DNA from: Piliocolobus tephrosceles
Taxonomy: Eukaryota; Chordata; Mammalia; Primates; Cercopithecidae
Direction of reading: 5' to 3'
Assembly (NCBI RefSeq): GCF_002776525.5
Contig: NC_045449.1
Location: 2,612,950-2,676,949, forward strand
DNA: 64,000 nucleotides
The first letter of the stretch is position 1, and every line of letters begins with the position of its first letter. Below, one piece after another: positions 1-10,633 of this stretch. Position numbers and translations under genes: made by a program. The notes beneath the pieces were generated by a model. It saw only the letters and a list, made by a program, of their open reading frames with translations, made no database searches and was not told the origin of the DNA.

Positions 1-128
1 GACAGATGAGCAGGAGGGATGTTTGGAAACGGGCATCCCTCAGCAATTCTCCGGCAAGCAGGGCTGACTCTCCCAAGGAACTCTGCAGAGCTCGGTCACC
101 TCCTCACTCTCTCCTGTCCTGCCCACAG

Positions 129-245
129 GTACGTGCAGGAAGGGCGGTTCCGAATCGAGGAGAGGACACTGACAGCCTTCCAGTGGCTCTACAGCCCGCA
201 GCAGCATCGCATCCTCAGCCGGGCCGACCTCGAGTCTCCCTCCAG
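129..245 (+). other. Candidate internal exon, gene unknown
   Basis: A 117-base segment follows a strong pyrimidine-rich acceptor (CTCTCTCCTGTCCTGCCCACAG) and ends at CAG|GTAAAG, a good donor. One frame is open through it and reads YVQEGRFRIEERTLTAFQWL followed by YSPQQHRILSRADLESPS. The length is a multiple of three, so it could be a cassette exon. I do not recognise the peptide. It lies about 7 kb upstream of the RAP1GAP2 CpG island, so it may belong to an upstream gene or an upstream RAP1GAP2 transcript, or be chance. Confidence 0.35.
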
Positions 246-552
246 GTAAAGGGGTCCTCTGCCTTCACCCTGACATTCTTTGGCCTCGGTCCAGGCCCCT
301 CAGCTGGTACTCACGAAGCGAGCTCCACACAGGTCCACAAATCCACCATGGGGATCTTTGCTCTCAGTGATGGGGAGGTTTTCTAGGAAAGAATGTATCA
401 GCCTGGATGCTTGTCACACCTCGAATGCACTGAGTAACTTGAGGCAACTCACTGCCTCTGCTTTCTCTTCTATAAAATGGATAGGATCATACTTTCCCTG
501 CCTTCTCTTGGGAGATGGTAAGTCTCCAGTGAAATATGACTGCAGAGATTTA
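246..552. other. Non-repetitive sequence, nothing recognised
   Basis: This stretch after the candidate exon shows no clear repeat or open frame of note. A weak MIR-like part (CACTGAGTAACTTGAGGCAACTCACTGCCTCTG-type wording near 430-480) is followed by TATAAAATGGATAGGATCA. Confidence 0.4.
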
Positions 553-566
553 CAAAGCCTGGAGAT

Positions 567-906
567 CGGTCGGGCTCAGTGGCTCATGCCTGTAATCCCA
601 GCACTTTGGGAGGCTGAGGCAGGTGGACCACTTGAGGTCAGGAGTTCAAGACCAGCCTGTCCAACATGGTGAAAACTCATCTCTACTAAAAATACAAAAA
701 TTAGCTGAGCGTGGTGGCACATGCCTGTAATCCCAGCTACTCGGGAGGCTGAGACAGGAGAATCTCTTGAACCCTGGAGGCAGAGGTTGCAGTGAGCCGA
801 GATTGCGCCACTGCACTCCAGCCTGGGCAAGAGTGGGAGACTCTGTCTCAAAAAACAAACAAACAAACAGGCAAACAAACAAAGAAACAAAACAAAACAA
901 AAGACC
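567..906 (+). mobile_element. AluS
   Basis: Full-length Alu with an impure A-rich tail of AAAC units. Flanks AAAGCCTGGAGATC (553-566) and AAAGAGTGGAGATC (907-920) look like a target-site duplication with two differences. Confidence 0.95.
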
Positions 907-1265
907 AAAGAGTGGAGATCCCTGGTTGCTTCCTCTCTGGAGGGAGAGTGGCAGGTAAATTTGCTGGGCACCCCCTGCTTTGACCTGGAGTCAGCCTTGC
1001 CTTCTTTGTCCGCCTCCTTAGACATGCCAGAGATTCCAGCTGGGATCCTAAGTCTGGGTGGGGGTCTGGGAGGTGAGGGCTTTTCCTGACCCAGATCCTT
1101 GCTCTAAGACCCCTGCCCACTCTTCCCCTAGCACTGGACACGTGTGGCCACCGTCGGCAGTCAAAACAGAGGCGTCCTGGTAACGCTTCTACAGCCACAG
1201 CCCTTCCCAAGGCCTCGGTCACACCCGACCCTGGGCCTTTCTTTCCACTTTCCCCATCAAAGCCA

Positions 1266-1569
1266 TTTTTTTGTTGGTTTTGTTTTGTTTTTTAAATGGA
1301 GTTTCACTCTTGTCGCTCAGGCTGGAGTACAATGGTGCGATCTTGGCTCACTGCAACCTCTGCCTCCTGGAGGCGATTCTCCTGCCTCAGCCTCCCGAGT
1401 AGCTGGGATTACAGATGCCGCCACCACGCCTGACTAATTTTTGTATTTTTAGTAGAGTCAGGGTTTCACCATCTTGGCCAGGCTGGTCTCGACTCCTGAT
1501 CTCAGGTGATCCACCCACCTCGGCCTCCCAAAGTGCTGGGATTATAGGCGTGAGCCACTGCACCCAGCT
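1266..1569 (-). mobile_element. AluS
   Basis: Antisense Alu with a T/G-rich tail (TTTTTTTGTTGGTTTTGTTTTG). CTCAGGTGATCC in the left arm fits the S group. About 360 bases of GC-rich unassigned sequence precede it. Confidence 0.95.
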
Positions 1570-1683
1570 ATATAACTTCAGATTTCATATATGGGAAGGC
1601 TACGTGCCAGAGAACTTCAAGAAGAATCTGCCATATAGTTACTGAGATAAGTGACTGAATTCATTTTTGTGATAGAATATTAA

Positions 1684-1764
1684 TTTTTTTTAAGAGATAG
1701 GGTCTCACTGTGTTGCCCATGCTGGCCTTAAACCCCTGGGCTCAAGTGATCCTCCTGACTCAGC
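1684..1764 (-). mobile_element. Alu monomer fragment, J-like
   Basis: Only the left-arm part of an old antisense Alu is seen (GGTCTCACTGTGTTGCCC, CTGGGCTCAAGTGATCCTCC). The next Alu inserted beside it. Confidence 0.75.
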
Positions 1765-1776
1765 CACAATAGTTTT

Positions 1777-2053
1777 CTTTTTTTGAGGTGGAGTTTTGCT
1801 CTTGTTGCCCAAGCTGGAGTGCAGTGGCACGATTTCGGCTCACTACAGCCTCCACCTCTGGGGTTCAAGCAATTCTCCTCCCTCAGTCTCCTGAATAGCT
1901 GGGATTACAGGCATGCGGCACCACGCCCAGCTAATTTTTTGTATTTTTAGTAGAGATAGGGTTTTACCATGTTGGTCAGGCTGGTCTCGAACTCCTGACC
2001 TCAGATGATCCACCCACCTCTGCTTACCAAAGTGCTGGGATTACAGGCATGAA
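1777..2053 (-). mobile_element. AluS, 5' truncated
   Basis: The copy lacks the last ~20 bases of its 5' end. It is bounded by a perfect 12-base duplication CACAATAGTTTT at 1765-1776 and 2054-2065, so the truncation arose during insertion. Confidence 0.95.
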
Positions 2054-2065
2054 CACAATAGTTTT

Positions 2066-2380
2066 TAATTATTTTATTTAATTTATTTTGAGACAGGGTC
2101 TCACTCTATCACACAGAGCTGGACTGCAATGGGGTGATCACGGCTCACTACAGCCTCAAACTTTGGGGCTCAAGTAATCCTCCTGTTCAGCCTTCTGAGT
2201 AGCTGGGACTACAGGCATGCACCACCTGGCATGGCTAATTTATTTTATTTTAATCTTATTTTTGTAGAGATGGGGTCTTCCTATGTTGCCCAGGCTGGTC
2301 AACTCCTAGGTTCAAGCCATTCTCCTGCCTCTGCCTCCCAAAGTGCTGGGATTACAGATGTGAGCCACTGTGCCCAGCCA
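2066..2380 (-). mobile_element. AluJ
   Basis: Diverged antisense Alu with an AT-rich tail remnant and an AT-rich middle linker (TTATTTTATTTTAATCTTATT). The diagnostic left-arm bases fit the J group. Confidence 0.85.
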
Positions 2381-2419
2381 ATAGTTATTTTTTTAGTTCC
2401 TGTTTTGTGTCATGCAAAT

Positions 2420-2552
2420 GCTTGGCAGGAATACATTGATTTAATCTTCATAGCAATGCTATGATCTAGGTACTATTGTTGTCCTCATTTTTCAGATGAG
2501 GAAACTGAGGCACAGAGCTTAAGTCACAGCTAGTAAGTGGCAGTGCTGCCAA
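2420..2552 (-). mobile_element. MIR
   Basis: The conserved core reads CAGATGAGGAAACTGAGGCA followed by CAGAGCTTAAGTCACAGCTAG, the antisense MIR core. It is preceded by the antisense 3' part (GGTACTATTGTTGTCCTCATTTT). Confidence 0.8.
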
Positions 2553-2617
2553 CTACTATGCACACTGCCTCTCAGAGAATAAGGTTTGTACTTGAAGTGG
2601 GGGGAAAGGGGCGGTAA

Positions 2618-2938
2618 TTTCTTTTTCTTTTCCTTTTCTTTCTTTTTTTTTTTTTTTGAGACAGAGTTTCGCTCTTGTTGACCAGGCTGGAGTGCAATGG
2701 TATGATCTCGGCTCATCACAACCTCCATTTCCCAGGTTCAAGAGATTCTCCTGCCTCAGCCTCCCGAGTAGCTGGGATTACAGGCGTGTGCCACCATACC
2801 CTGCTAATTTTGTATTTTTAGTAGAGACAGGGTTTCCCCATGTTGGCTGGGCTGGTCTCGAACTCCTGACCTCATGATCTGCCCGCTTCAGCCTCTCAAA
2901 GTGCTCAGATTACAGGCGTGAGCCACTGTGCCCAGCCT
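2618..2938 (-). mobile_element. AluS/Y with CT-rich tail
   Basis: Antisense Alu whose tail has become a TTTTC-rich tract (2618-2656). The left arm has CTCATGATCTGCCC, intermediate between S and Y forms. Confidence 0.9.
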
Positions 2939-3130
2939 CTTTACAAAGAGCAAGAAGGTGGTGTCCGGAAACTACAGATGGGTGGACTCAGCATCGGTCC
3001 TAGTCAAGTTCCAGAGTCATTTATTAAAGAGGAGGTTTGGGGGCACTTAGAAAAGGAAGACGTGGATGATCATCATTGGTGAGTGGGTTCCTTAAGAACT
3101 CACCCTACTAGGGAAAGCTTTTTGCTTTTC

Positions 3131-3418
3131 TTTTTTTTTGGGATGGAGTCTTGCTCTGTCGCTCAGGCTGGAGTGCAGTGGCACGATCTCGGCTCACTGC
3201 AAGCTCTGCCTCCTGGGTTCATGCCATTCTCCTGCCTCAGCCTCCCGAGTAGCTGGGACGACAGGTGCCCAGCACCACGCCTGGCTATTTTTTGTGTTTT
3301 TAGTAGAGATGGGGTTTCACCGTGTTAGCCAGGATGATCTCGATCTCCTGACCTGGTGATCCACCCGCCTCGGCCTCCAAAGTGCTGGGATTACAGGCGT
3401 GAGCCACCGCGCCTGGCC
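3131..3418 (-). mobile_element. AluY with 15-base duplication
   Basis: Antisense AluY (TTAGCCAGGATGATCTCGATC). The target-site duplication AGCTTTTTGCTTTTC is perfect at 3116-3130 and 3419-3433. Confidence 0.97.
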
Positions 3419-3461
3419 AGCTTTTTGCTTTTCTGATTAGTTTTCTAGACTCAAAATTAGA

Positions 3462-3471
3462 NNNNNNNNNN
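3462..3471. other. Assembly gap, 10 N
   Basis: Ten unknown bases. The flanking sequences are not repeats of each other, unlike the gap at 23449. Confidence 0.99.
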
Positions 3472-3578
3472 TCTGGTCAGGGCCTTGCAGATGACACGGA
3501 GCCACGTGGGCAGGGGGATGGGACAGCTAAGGAGGTTGGTGATTGGACTGCCATCAACTGAGTTCTACTCAGTGTGTG

Positions 3579-3888
3579 TATTTATTTATTTATTTTGAGA
3601 CGGAGTCTCACTCTGTCACCCAGGCTGGAGTGCAGTGGCGCGATCTTGGCTCACTTCAAGTTCCGCTCCCCCCACCCCCAACCCGGGTTTACACCATTCT
3701 CCTGCCTCAGCCTCCTGAGTAGCTGGGACTACAGGTGCCTGCCACCACGCCCGGCTAATTTTTCGTAGTTTTAGTAGAAACGGGGTTTCAATGTGTTAGC
3801 CAGGATGGTCTGGATCTCCTGACCTCGTGATCCGCCCGCCTCGGCCTCCCAAAGTGCTGGGATGACAGGCGTGAGCCACCGCCCCCGG
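3579..3888 (-). mobile_element. AluY
   Basis: Antisense Alu with a TATT-repeat tail and an unusual C-rich expansion (CCGCTCCCCCCACCCCCAAC) near 3662-3681. The flanking direct repeat is CTACTCAGTGTGT at 3565-3577 and 3889-3901. Confidence 0.95.
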
Positions 3889-4049
3889 CTACTCAGTGTG
3901 TTTAAAGGTGGTTTGGTGAGGAAGAGCGTGGCCAGTGTGCTGGCGACATTGCTGATGGCAGGAACCTGGGTACCATTCCAGAAGGCAAGATGGCAGAATT
4001 GGGACCCAAAGTGCCCTGGAAGCTGAATTCCAGGTCGAAGTCCAGTAGA

Positions 4050-4072
4050 TACTATTCATTCATTCATTCATT
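4050..4072. repeat. (ATTC)n microsatellite
   Basis: Five tandem ATTC units in otherwise unassigned sequence (3902-4099). Confidence 0.85.
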
Positions 4073-4099
4073 TTAGCAAGGAACTACGCAGTAGACAGT

Positions 4100-4404
4100 A
4101 TTTATTTACTTATTTATTCTTTTTGGAGACAGTTTCACTCTTGCCGCCCAGGCTGGAGTGCAATAGTGCCATTTCAGCTCGCTGCAACCTCCACCTCCTG
4201 GGTTCAAGCAGTTCTCCTGCCTCAGCCTCCCCTGTAGCTGGCATTACAGGTGCCCGCGATGATGCCCAGCTAATTTCTGTAGTTTTAGTAGAGACAGGGG
4301 TTTCACCATGTTGGCTAAGCTGGTCTCAAACTGCCCTCAGGTGATCTGCCTGCCTCTGCCTGCCAAAGTGCTGGGATTACAGGCATGAGCCACTGCGCCT
4401 GGCC
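4100..4404 (-). mobile_element. AluS
   Basis: Antisense Alu with a TATTTA tail and several point differences (AATAGTGCCATTTCAGCTCG), a mid-age copy. Confidence 0.92.
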
Positions 4405-4825
4405 CGGTAGTAGACACAATTTGACAGGGGTAAAGGAGAAATGTATTTTGGTTTCTAATCCTGTCTGCACCTGGGCAGCAGAGTGAAGGAATCAGAATTG
4501 CCTGAAGGGTTCCCATGGAGTAGAAGCTTGCGTAAGGCCCCATGTGTTAGATGTGTACCAAAGGAAATGCTTATGTTTTGAGGTTGCAAGAGCTCAGGAC
4601 AGCTTCCAGAGCGAGGGAAGGGAAGGTCCCGCTGTTCTGAGGCCAAGGCTCTATGAGGAATGTTCCTTTGCTTGTTCATTTATTTGGTGGGCATGGATTG
4701 AACACCGTTCCTCTGCCAGACATTGTGCCAGGTGTTTCCCTTGAACAGCTGAGCAGTTGTATTTCTGGGTGATGGAATGGGCTGCTGATAGGACTATGGG
4801 CTGGTCACCCCTGCTATCCTTTCTC
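4405..4825. other. Old sequence, possible L2 end
   Basis: No gene is seen. The part at about 4672-4742 (TTTGGTGGGCATGGATTGAACACC then CAGACATTGTGCCAGGTG) resembles the L2/MIR 3' region wording TTTATTGAGCACC...GTGCCAGGC. Confidence 0.4.
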
Positions 4826-5131
4826 TTTTTTTTCTTTTTTTTTTTTTTTTGAGATGTAGTCTTGCTCCGTCACCCCGGCTAGAGTGCAGTGGTATGATCT
4901 GGGCTCTCTGCAACCTCCGCCTCCTGGTTCAAGTGATCCTTCTGTCTCAGCCTCCCGAGTAGCTGGGACTACAGGCACCTGCCACCATGCCCAGCTAATT
5001 TTTGTGTTTTTAGTAGAGACAGGGTTTCACCATGTTGGTCAGGCTGGTCTTGAATTCCTGACCTCAGGTGATCCACCCACCTTAGCCTCCCAAAGTACTG
5101 AGATTACAGGCGTGAGCCACTGCACCTGGCC
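4826..5131 (-). mobile_element. AluS, first of a tandem pair
   Basis: Antisense Alu followed by a 29-base flank (5132-5160) that recurs, with four differences, after the next Alu (5476-5504). Confidence 0.93.
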
Positions 5132-5160
5132 AGCCACCATGCCTAGCCTCCCTGCTATCT

Positions 5161-5475
5161 ATTTTTTTACCCCCCAGGATGGAATCTTGCTCTGTCACCC
5201 AAGCTGGAGTGCAGTGACACGATCTCAGCTCACTGCAACCTCCGCCTCCCGGATTCGAGCAATTCTCCTGCCTCAGCCTCCTGAGTAGCTGGGATTACAG
5301 GTATGCGCCAATACGCCCTGCTAAGTTTTTTTTTTTTTTCTTTTTTTTTTGTATTTTTAGTAGAGACGGGGGTTTCACCATATTGACCGGGTTAGTCTCG
5401 AACTCCCGACCTCAAACGATCCACCCGCCTCAGCCTCCCAAAGTCCTAGGATTACAGGCATGAGGCACCGCGGCC
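5161..5475 (-). mobile_element. AluS, second of a tandem pair
   Basis: Antisense Alu with a T-rich linker (5325-5351). It differs clearly in sequence from its neighbour, so the pair is not a simple recent duplication. Confidence 0.93.
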
Positions 5476-5554
5476 AGCCACCTTGCCTGGCCTCCCCGCT
5501 ATCCTTTCTTTCTCCCACAACTATCCATTGTGATCCTGCCCTGGGTCAGGCCCT

Positions 5555-5890
5555 CAAGGAAGACCAGGGTACTGCCTTCATGGGCCACACATCCTAGTGA
5601 GAGAGACAGGCGATAAACATGTAAACGCAGAGACAAGAGAATTTCCCAATATGACCGGCGTGCTGAAGAAACTCACACAGGGCATCGAGATAATGAGCGG
5701 CCAGTGGGTGTGTGGAGACTCTGGAAGAGGTGGAAGACCTCTCCAAGAAAGTGACATTCGAACTGAGTCCTGAAGGGCACAGGGGCGACCATACAAAGAA
5801 GCTGCTGGTGAGAGGTGTTGAGTGGGTGGTGGGGAGGGGGCACAGGGCATGGGGTGGAAGAGTCCTTCTGCAGGGGAGCAGCAAGTGAAA
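5555..5890 (+). mobile_element. L2 3' fragment
   Basis: The order of motifs matches the L2 3' region: CTGCCTTCATGGGCCACACATCCTAGTGAG, then AGACAGGCGATAAACATGTAAAC, then AAGAAAGTGACATTCGAACTGAGTCCTGAAGG. No open reading frame remains. Confidence 0.7.
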
Positions 5891-6249
5891 GGCTGTTCTA
5901 GAAGCAGAAGGCCATTGTAGCCACAGCAGAGTCATGACCAACAGGGTCATGAGGCCACGACCCACAGACAGAAGCGAAGATTTCCGTGCAATTAAAGGAA
6001 TGGCTTACTAGCACTTAGAGCTGCCTGACGATGGCATAGGCTCCCCCGAGGGAGAGAACTTCCCATCACTGGAAGTGTGCAAGCCATAGTCAAAGGCCGC
6101 TCTCCGTGGAGGTTATCGAGGATGAGACTCAAGCATCCCAAAGGTTGGCCAGAGGACCCTTCGTTCCTTCAACCCCTTCACCTTCAGGAGCATCCTTGGT
6201 TTGGCGGAAGCTGGGAGGATGTCTGTGGAGTACATGGATGAAAGTTCCA
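5891..6249. other. Unassigned sequence
   Basis: No gene, RNA gene or clear repeat is seen. It contains GAGGATGAGACTCAAGCATCCC and a short purine-rich part before the Alu. Confidence 0.4.
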
Positions 6250-6538
6250 GGCCGAGGGCAGTGGCTCATGCCTGTCATCCCACCACTTTGGGAGGCCGAG
6301 GCGGGCAGATCACCTCAGGCCAGGAGTTCGAGACTAGCCTGGCCAACATGCTGAAACCCCGTCTCTATTAAAAATACAAAAAGCAGCCGGGTATGGTGGC
6401 AGGTGCCTGTAATCCCAGCTATTCGCGAGGCTGAGGCACGAGAATCGCTTGAACCCGGGAGGCGGAGGTTGCAGTGAGGCGAGATGGTGCCACTGCACTC
6501 CAGCCTGGGGAACAGAGCAAGACTCTGTGTCAAAAAAA
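6250..6538 (+). mobile_element. AluS
   Basis: Full-length sense Alu (CACCTCAGGCCAGGAGTTCG) with a tail shortened to seven A. It is the last Alu before a 3.8-kb Alu-free block that holds the CpG island. Confidence 0.95.
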
Positions 6539-6679
6539 TCCAGTCTCCAGATCCCAGGTAGCGGGGAGTTTCAGGGGTCTGAGCAGCCCTGGAGGCTCGC
6601 AGCATAGCACTCTGTACCCCGTCCCGGGTCCCGCGCAACGCAGAGCTAGAGGGAGCCCCAGAGTATCTTCCTCAGTAGA

Positions 6680-7480
6680 TCAGGAGCCCCCAGGCCTCAC
6701 CGCACCTCCGTTCCCCATTGCCCCCATTGCCCCCATTTCATCTTCCAGGAACCCCTGGAGGGCAGGCTGCTCCTTCTCTCCCCGGGTCCTCTGGGCGCAC
6801 CTGCCCCGCCCGGCGCCTTTGTTCCGGAGGAGCCGCCTTGGGCAGCCCCCAGGGCGCTCAGGACCTGCTGTACCCTCCGCCACCGCCTCCCGGTGCCCGC
6901 CCCTCCGCCCCCTCTCCGCGGCTGCGCCAGACGATCCGCAGTGGCACAGGGACCAGGGCGCGCCCCGGGTGGCGGAGGCTCGGCGACGGCGGGAGCTCGA
7001 GGACCCCTGACCCTGGATCGGCGAGGGCTCCGGCTGCGCGTGCGCGGCGGCGGCTGCGGGGGGCGCCAGGTGTGCGGGCGGTGGCGGCTGCGGAGGGCGC
7101 GGCTTTGTGCGCTGGGGCCGGGCCGGGGTGCGCGCGTGCGCGGCGGGGCTGCTGCGAGGGACCCCGCCGCCCGGGAGGAAGAGGTGGAGGGGGCTGGGCC
7201 GAGGGTGGGGGCGACCGCGGGGACCGAGGTGCCCTTCGCTCCGGGTCCGGAGGCAGCCGCGCGCCAGGCGGCGCAGAAGGTCAGTGGTCCCCGGGGCTGG
7301 TATTCCGCAGCCCGCCTGGATCGGGACGTGCGTCCTGGTGTGACTGACGGGGAATCGGCGCGTGTGTGGAGTGTGAACGCGTGTGTTTGCAGACAGACAC
7401 CGGCACGTATGGACGGCGCGAGCCGGTGCTGCGATCCCACGGAGCCATCCGGCGTCACGGGCTGTGCTGGGGAGGTGGGG
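6680..7480 (+). promoter_or_regulatory. RAP1GAP2: CpG island, likely RAP1GAP2 promoter
   Basis: This is the only strongly CpG-rich stretch upstream of the start codon. It has GC boxes (CCCCGCCCGG, CCGCCCCTCCGCCCCC) and two NRF1-like palindromic runs, TGCGCGTGCGCGG near 7036 and GCGCGCGTGCGCGG near 7130. There is no TATA box, which fits a dispersed promoter. Long open frames on both strands here are a by-product of GC content. Assignment to RAP1GAP2 is by position: it is the nearest island upstream on the same strand. Confidence 0.7.
7000..7279 (+). other. RAP1GAP2: Probable non-coding first exon
   Basis: Within the CpG island, GCGCAGAAG|GTCAGT gives a good donor at 7279/7280. An exon ending there could splice to the acceptor at 23888. 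The start is not defined by the sequence; 7000 is only a placeholder inside the island. Confidence 0.4.
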
Positions 7481-8890
7481 TGACCGTCCTCAGAAACCCC
7501 CGCGGGTGGGGCGCTGCTTACACGTCCACCTATAGGGTGTGTGTGCGTGCGTGAGGTGTGCAGCCCCTGCCAGAGTCTGGCGAGAGAAGCTGACCGGCAT
7601 GGAGGTCAAAGATGGGCTGTTTACAGGTGGCGGTAGAAGGAGAACAGCCAGGAACCGCAGGAGGACCCTGGAGCTAGGCTGGGCTTGCCGAAACCCCCCA
7701 TCCCATCCTCGCTCCAGCCTGTGCCTGTTGCAGGGAGAGGAGCTAGGGTGATGGGGTGCCGGCTGAGAAGCCTTGAGGGATCTTTGGGAGGGGCCCAATT
7801 CCAGCCTGATCCTCATTTCCAGAGGCCTGGACGGGTGTGGGGGTGCCGGCCCTGGGTGGGGAGTCTAGGGCAGGCCTGTGTTCAGGAGACCTCAGGGGTC
7901 CGTGTAGACTGTCCTCTGGCTTTGCCGGCACTAGGTGCTGTGTGTCTGGTGCTGGGAGCTGGCTGAGGGATCCCCTGCCTTCCTCTCATTTGTTTTCTAT
8001 AGCTGCCCCTGCATCCTTGTTAACAAACCTGAAGGGCACTTATATGCCAGTGGGGTTTGCTGGGATGTGCCCTGTTGAGCGGCTCTCATCAGAGAAGCCT
8101 CCATGGGGAATGAGAGAGTTGTCCTGAGCCAGGTGCCAGGGCTCTTACGTTCTTTGCCTGTTTTGTGACCCTAGGGGCCATCCCTCAAGCCCTATAGGCC
8201 TCAGTTTCCCATGGCACTCTGCCCTCCCCCTTCTTCCTGTTGCGGGGTGGGGAGTAAACAGCTCGCACAGCTGCCTGGGGCCGGGAGGCTGGGAGGCAGG
8301 GAGTGACTCAGGGCCTGTGAGGTTTTGGGCAGTAATATTTCAGTGGAAAGTCCTGGGACATCCTTTTGACTTGGGCAGGAGTTGGGCGAGGCTCTGCCCT
8401 CACCTCCAAACTGTGGTGCTGCTGGGTTTTCTGAGTCCTGCGGTGGGGTGGGGTGGGCGTCTGTTGGATCTGGCTGCTCAGGCTTCAGGAAGCTGCCTCT
8501 GGTCGCTCCTTCCTTCCCAGATGTCAAGGAGTTGGAGAGGGATGGGGCTGGGGGGCCTGGCAGTCGAGTGGGATGTTGGGGCTGGAGCTGAAGAACTACA
8601 GCAGCCGCTCTTGGTCCCTGTGTTTGATGTTACTGGGCAGAGACAGATTCTAAGCTCAGGTAGGGTCGGGGCAGGTCTGAGTGGGACTGCTCAGCTCAGC
8701 ATGTTGAGGCGATTTGGTGGGAGGTGGCCTCAGCTCCAGAGAAGAAGACCCTGCTGCTGGAGGCGCGCTTGCAGCCCTCCCCAGCCTCTTTCCCATGACC
8801 CTGTCTGATCAACTTTGGCTGAGCCACCATGGCTCAGAATGACTTGAGCCTTGAGGGAAAGGGGTCCTGGCACAGATGGGGGTGGCAGCA
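7481..8890. other. Alu-free intronic sequence
   Basis: GC-rich and free of recognised repeats. CCTCAGTTTCCCATG at 8200 is a short MIR-like trace. Proximity to the island makes it a candidate for intronic regulatory DNA, but no specific site stands out. Confidence 0.45.
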
Positions 8891-8891
8891 G

Positions 8892-8972
8892 GCTCACATA
8901 GTGGTTAAGCATGAAGGCCCTGGTGTCACTCAGACCTGGGTGTGAGTCCCAGCTCCACCACCTACTGCTGTG
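8892..8972 (+). mobile_element. MIR, 5' half
   Basis: CTCACATAGTGGTTAAGCATGAAGG then CAGACCTGGGTGTGAGTCCC and CCACCTACTGCTGTG follow the MIR 5' half in order. It stops where the MIR core should continue; the continuation appears 490 bases on. Confidence 0.8.
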
Positions 8973-9465
8973 GCTGCACCTGCATTCCCCTCAATGGGAG
9001 CCTGAGAGAAAGGCTTGCAGGCCGTGGCTTATTTGGGAAGCGATCTCAGGAAACAAGGGCGAGGACAGCGGGTTTGAAGGAGAGGAAGGGGAAGCAACTA
9101 TTTGTTCCCACCACTCTCCTGGGCGGTGTCCCGAGGAGCCTTCCAGACAGAACTGCTCTGCTGGGGAGAGAAACAGGGAAGCATTTACCCATTAGCTCCG
9201 TCCCCTGCTGGACAAAGGTGGCTCCGTGGACATTCACTCCCGTGTGGACTTCCAGATTGCCCATGTGTGGGAACCAAGTGGTTTCCTGTGGGTATTCCAC
9301 ACGGCAGCTCCCAAGAAGGTCCAGCATGGCCTGACATGAAGCAGTGTCACGTTGCACCTGTAAGATGCTGCTTGGAGCCTGCAGGGACCTGGTCATGGCA
9401 GAAGTGTTTGGAGTAAGAGGTGGGGCCAAAAGGGCTGGAAGCAGCAAACTGAGGTGTCTAACACC
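8973..9465. other. Unidentified sequence between MIR halves
   Basis: About 490 bases separate two MIR parts that join in register. I cannot name the sequence. It may be an old insertion into one MIR, or spacer between two separate MIRs. Confidence 0.4.
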
Positions 9466-9590
9466 GTGTGACCTTGGGCAAATTACCTGACTTCTCTGAG
9501 CCTTGGTTTCCTTAGCTGGGTGTTTTAAGTGTTAATGAGGCATGTATTGAATTTTTGAACATACTGATGGGCCCATACATAGCAGGGGCT
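9466..9590 (+). mobile_element. MIR, 3' half
   Basis: GTGTGACCTTGGGCAAATTA then CTTCTCTGAGCCTTGGTTTCC is the MIR core; CATACATAGCAGGGGCT resembles the 3' part. Confidence 0.8.
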
Positions 9591-10303
9591 ACACCCGGGG
9601 TATTTCTGTATGGCCAGGAAGACCACACACCCAGGGTGGCTCAGATAGTCATTCATTCAAGTGGAGGTGGGCCCGCGTAAGATAACCTCTAAAGACTCCT
9701 CCCGGTCATGGGACCTGGGGCTCCGGGGCTAGGCTGCTGACCTGGTCAGTTCCTCTAGGACTGTGGCCCAGTTTCCCAGACCTCCTGAATGCTTCCATTT
9801 CACAGCCTGTGAATTGGAGTCAGCGGTGTCCTGCTCCTGTGCTGGCCGCTCAGATGTACCTCTTCCTGGGCTCTGCCGCAGGAGGAGAGAGAAACCAGCA
9901 CTGGGCAGAGGAGGGTGAGGGGAGTGGGCGGCTCAGAAGCAGGTGCTTGAAGGAGGAGTGGAGGGAGGGTGGATGCTGGCATTTCTGGCATTGGGAGCTG
10001 GCATGTGGTCATGGGCATGGGTCTGGGCCATAGTCAGTGGGGGAGGACAAGGCAGGGGGCTGGGGGTGTGCAGGAAAGGAAGGTGAGCGGGTTGACAGAA
10101 GGTGGCCAAGAAGGATGGAAGAGACGGACAGAGTAGGTTGGGCAGCCTTGGGGTATGGGGGTTCACAGCATCTGGGGTGGTGATGACCAAATGGGAGGGT
10201 GATGGGGTAGCACGAAGGAAGGGAGGGCAGTAGGTGAGGTCTAGTTGGGGCTTCCTAGGGTGTAAGCTGGGGCAGGCTTCATAGTTCGTGGTACAGCATC
10301 CAC
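9591..10303. other. Unassigned intronic sequence
   Basis: Purine-rich on the + strand (GGAGG, GGGTGG runs from 9880 on). No gene or clear repeat is seen. Confidence 0.45.
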
Positions 10304-10320
10304 AAGCCTCCTCATTCTTT

Positions 10321-10615
10321 TTTTTTTTTTTTGAGATGGAGTTTCGCTGTTTTTTTCCAGAATGGAGTGCAGCGGCGCAATCTCAGCTCACCGCAACCTC
10401 CGCCTCCTGGGTTCAAGTGATTCTCCTGTCTCAGCCTCCCAAGTAGCTGGAATTACAGGCATGTGCCACCACGTCCTGCTAATTTTTGTATTTTTAGTAG
10501 AGACGGGGTTTCTCCGTGTTGGTCAGGCTGGTCTCGAACTCCTAACTTCAGGTGATTCACCTACCCCGGCCTCCCAAAGTGCTGGGATTACAGGTATGAG
10601 CCACCGCCCCTGGCC
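10321..10615 (-). mobile_element. AluS with target-site duplication
   Basis: Antisense Alu between AAGCCTCCTCATTCTTTTT copies (from 10304 and from 10617). Confidence 0.96.
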
Positions 10616-10633
10616 AAAGCCTCCTCATTCTTT

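Noticed and set aside
6697..7483. Arg/Pro/Gly-rich frames of 200-250 codons
   Set aside because: CpG-island composition leaves few stop codons in any frame; none shows a known domain.
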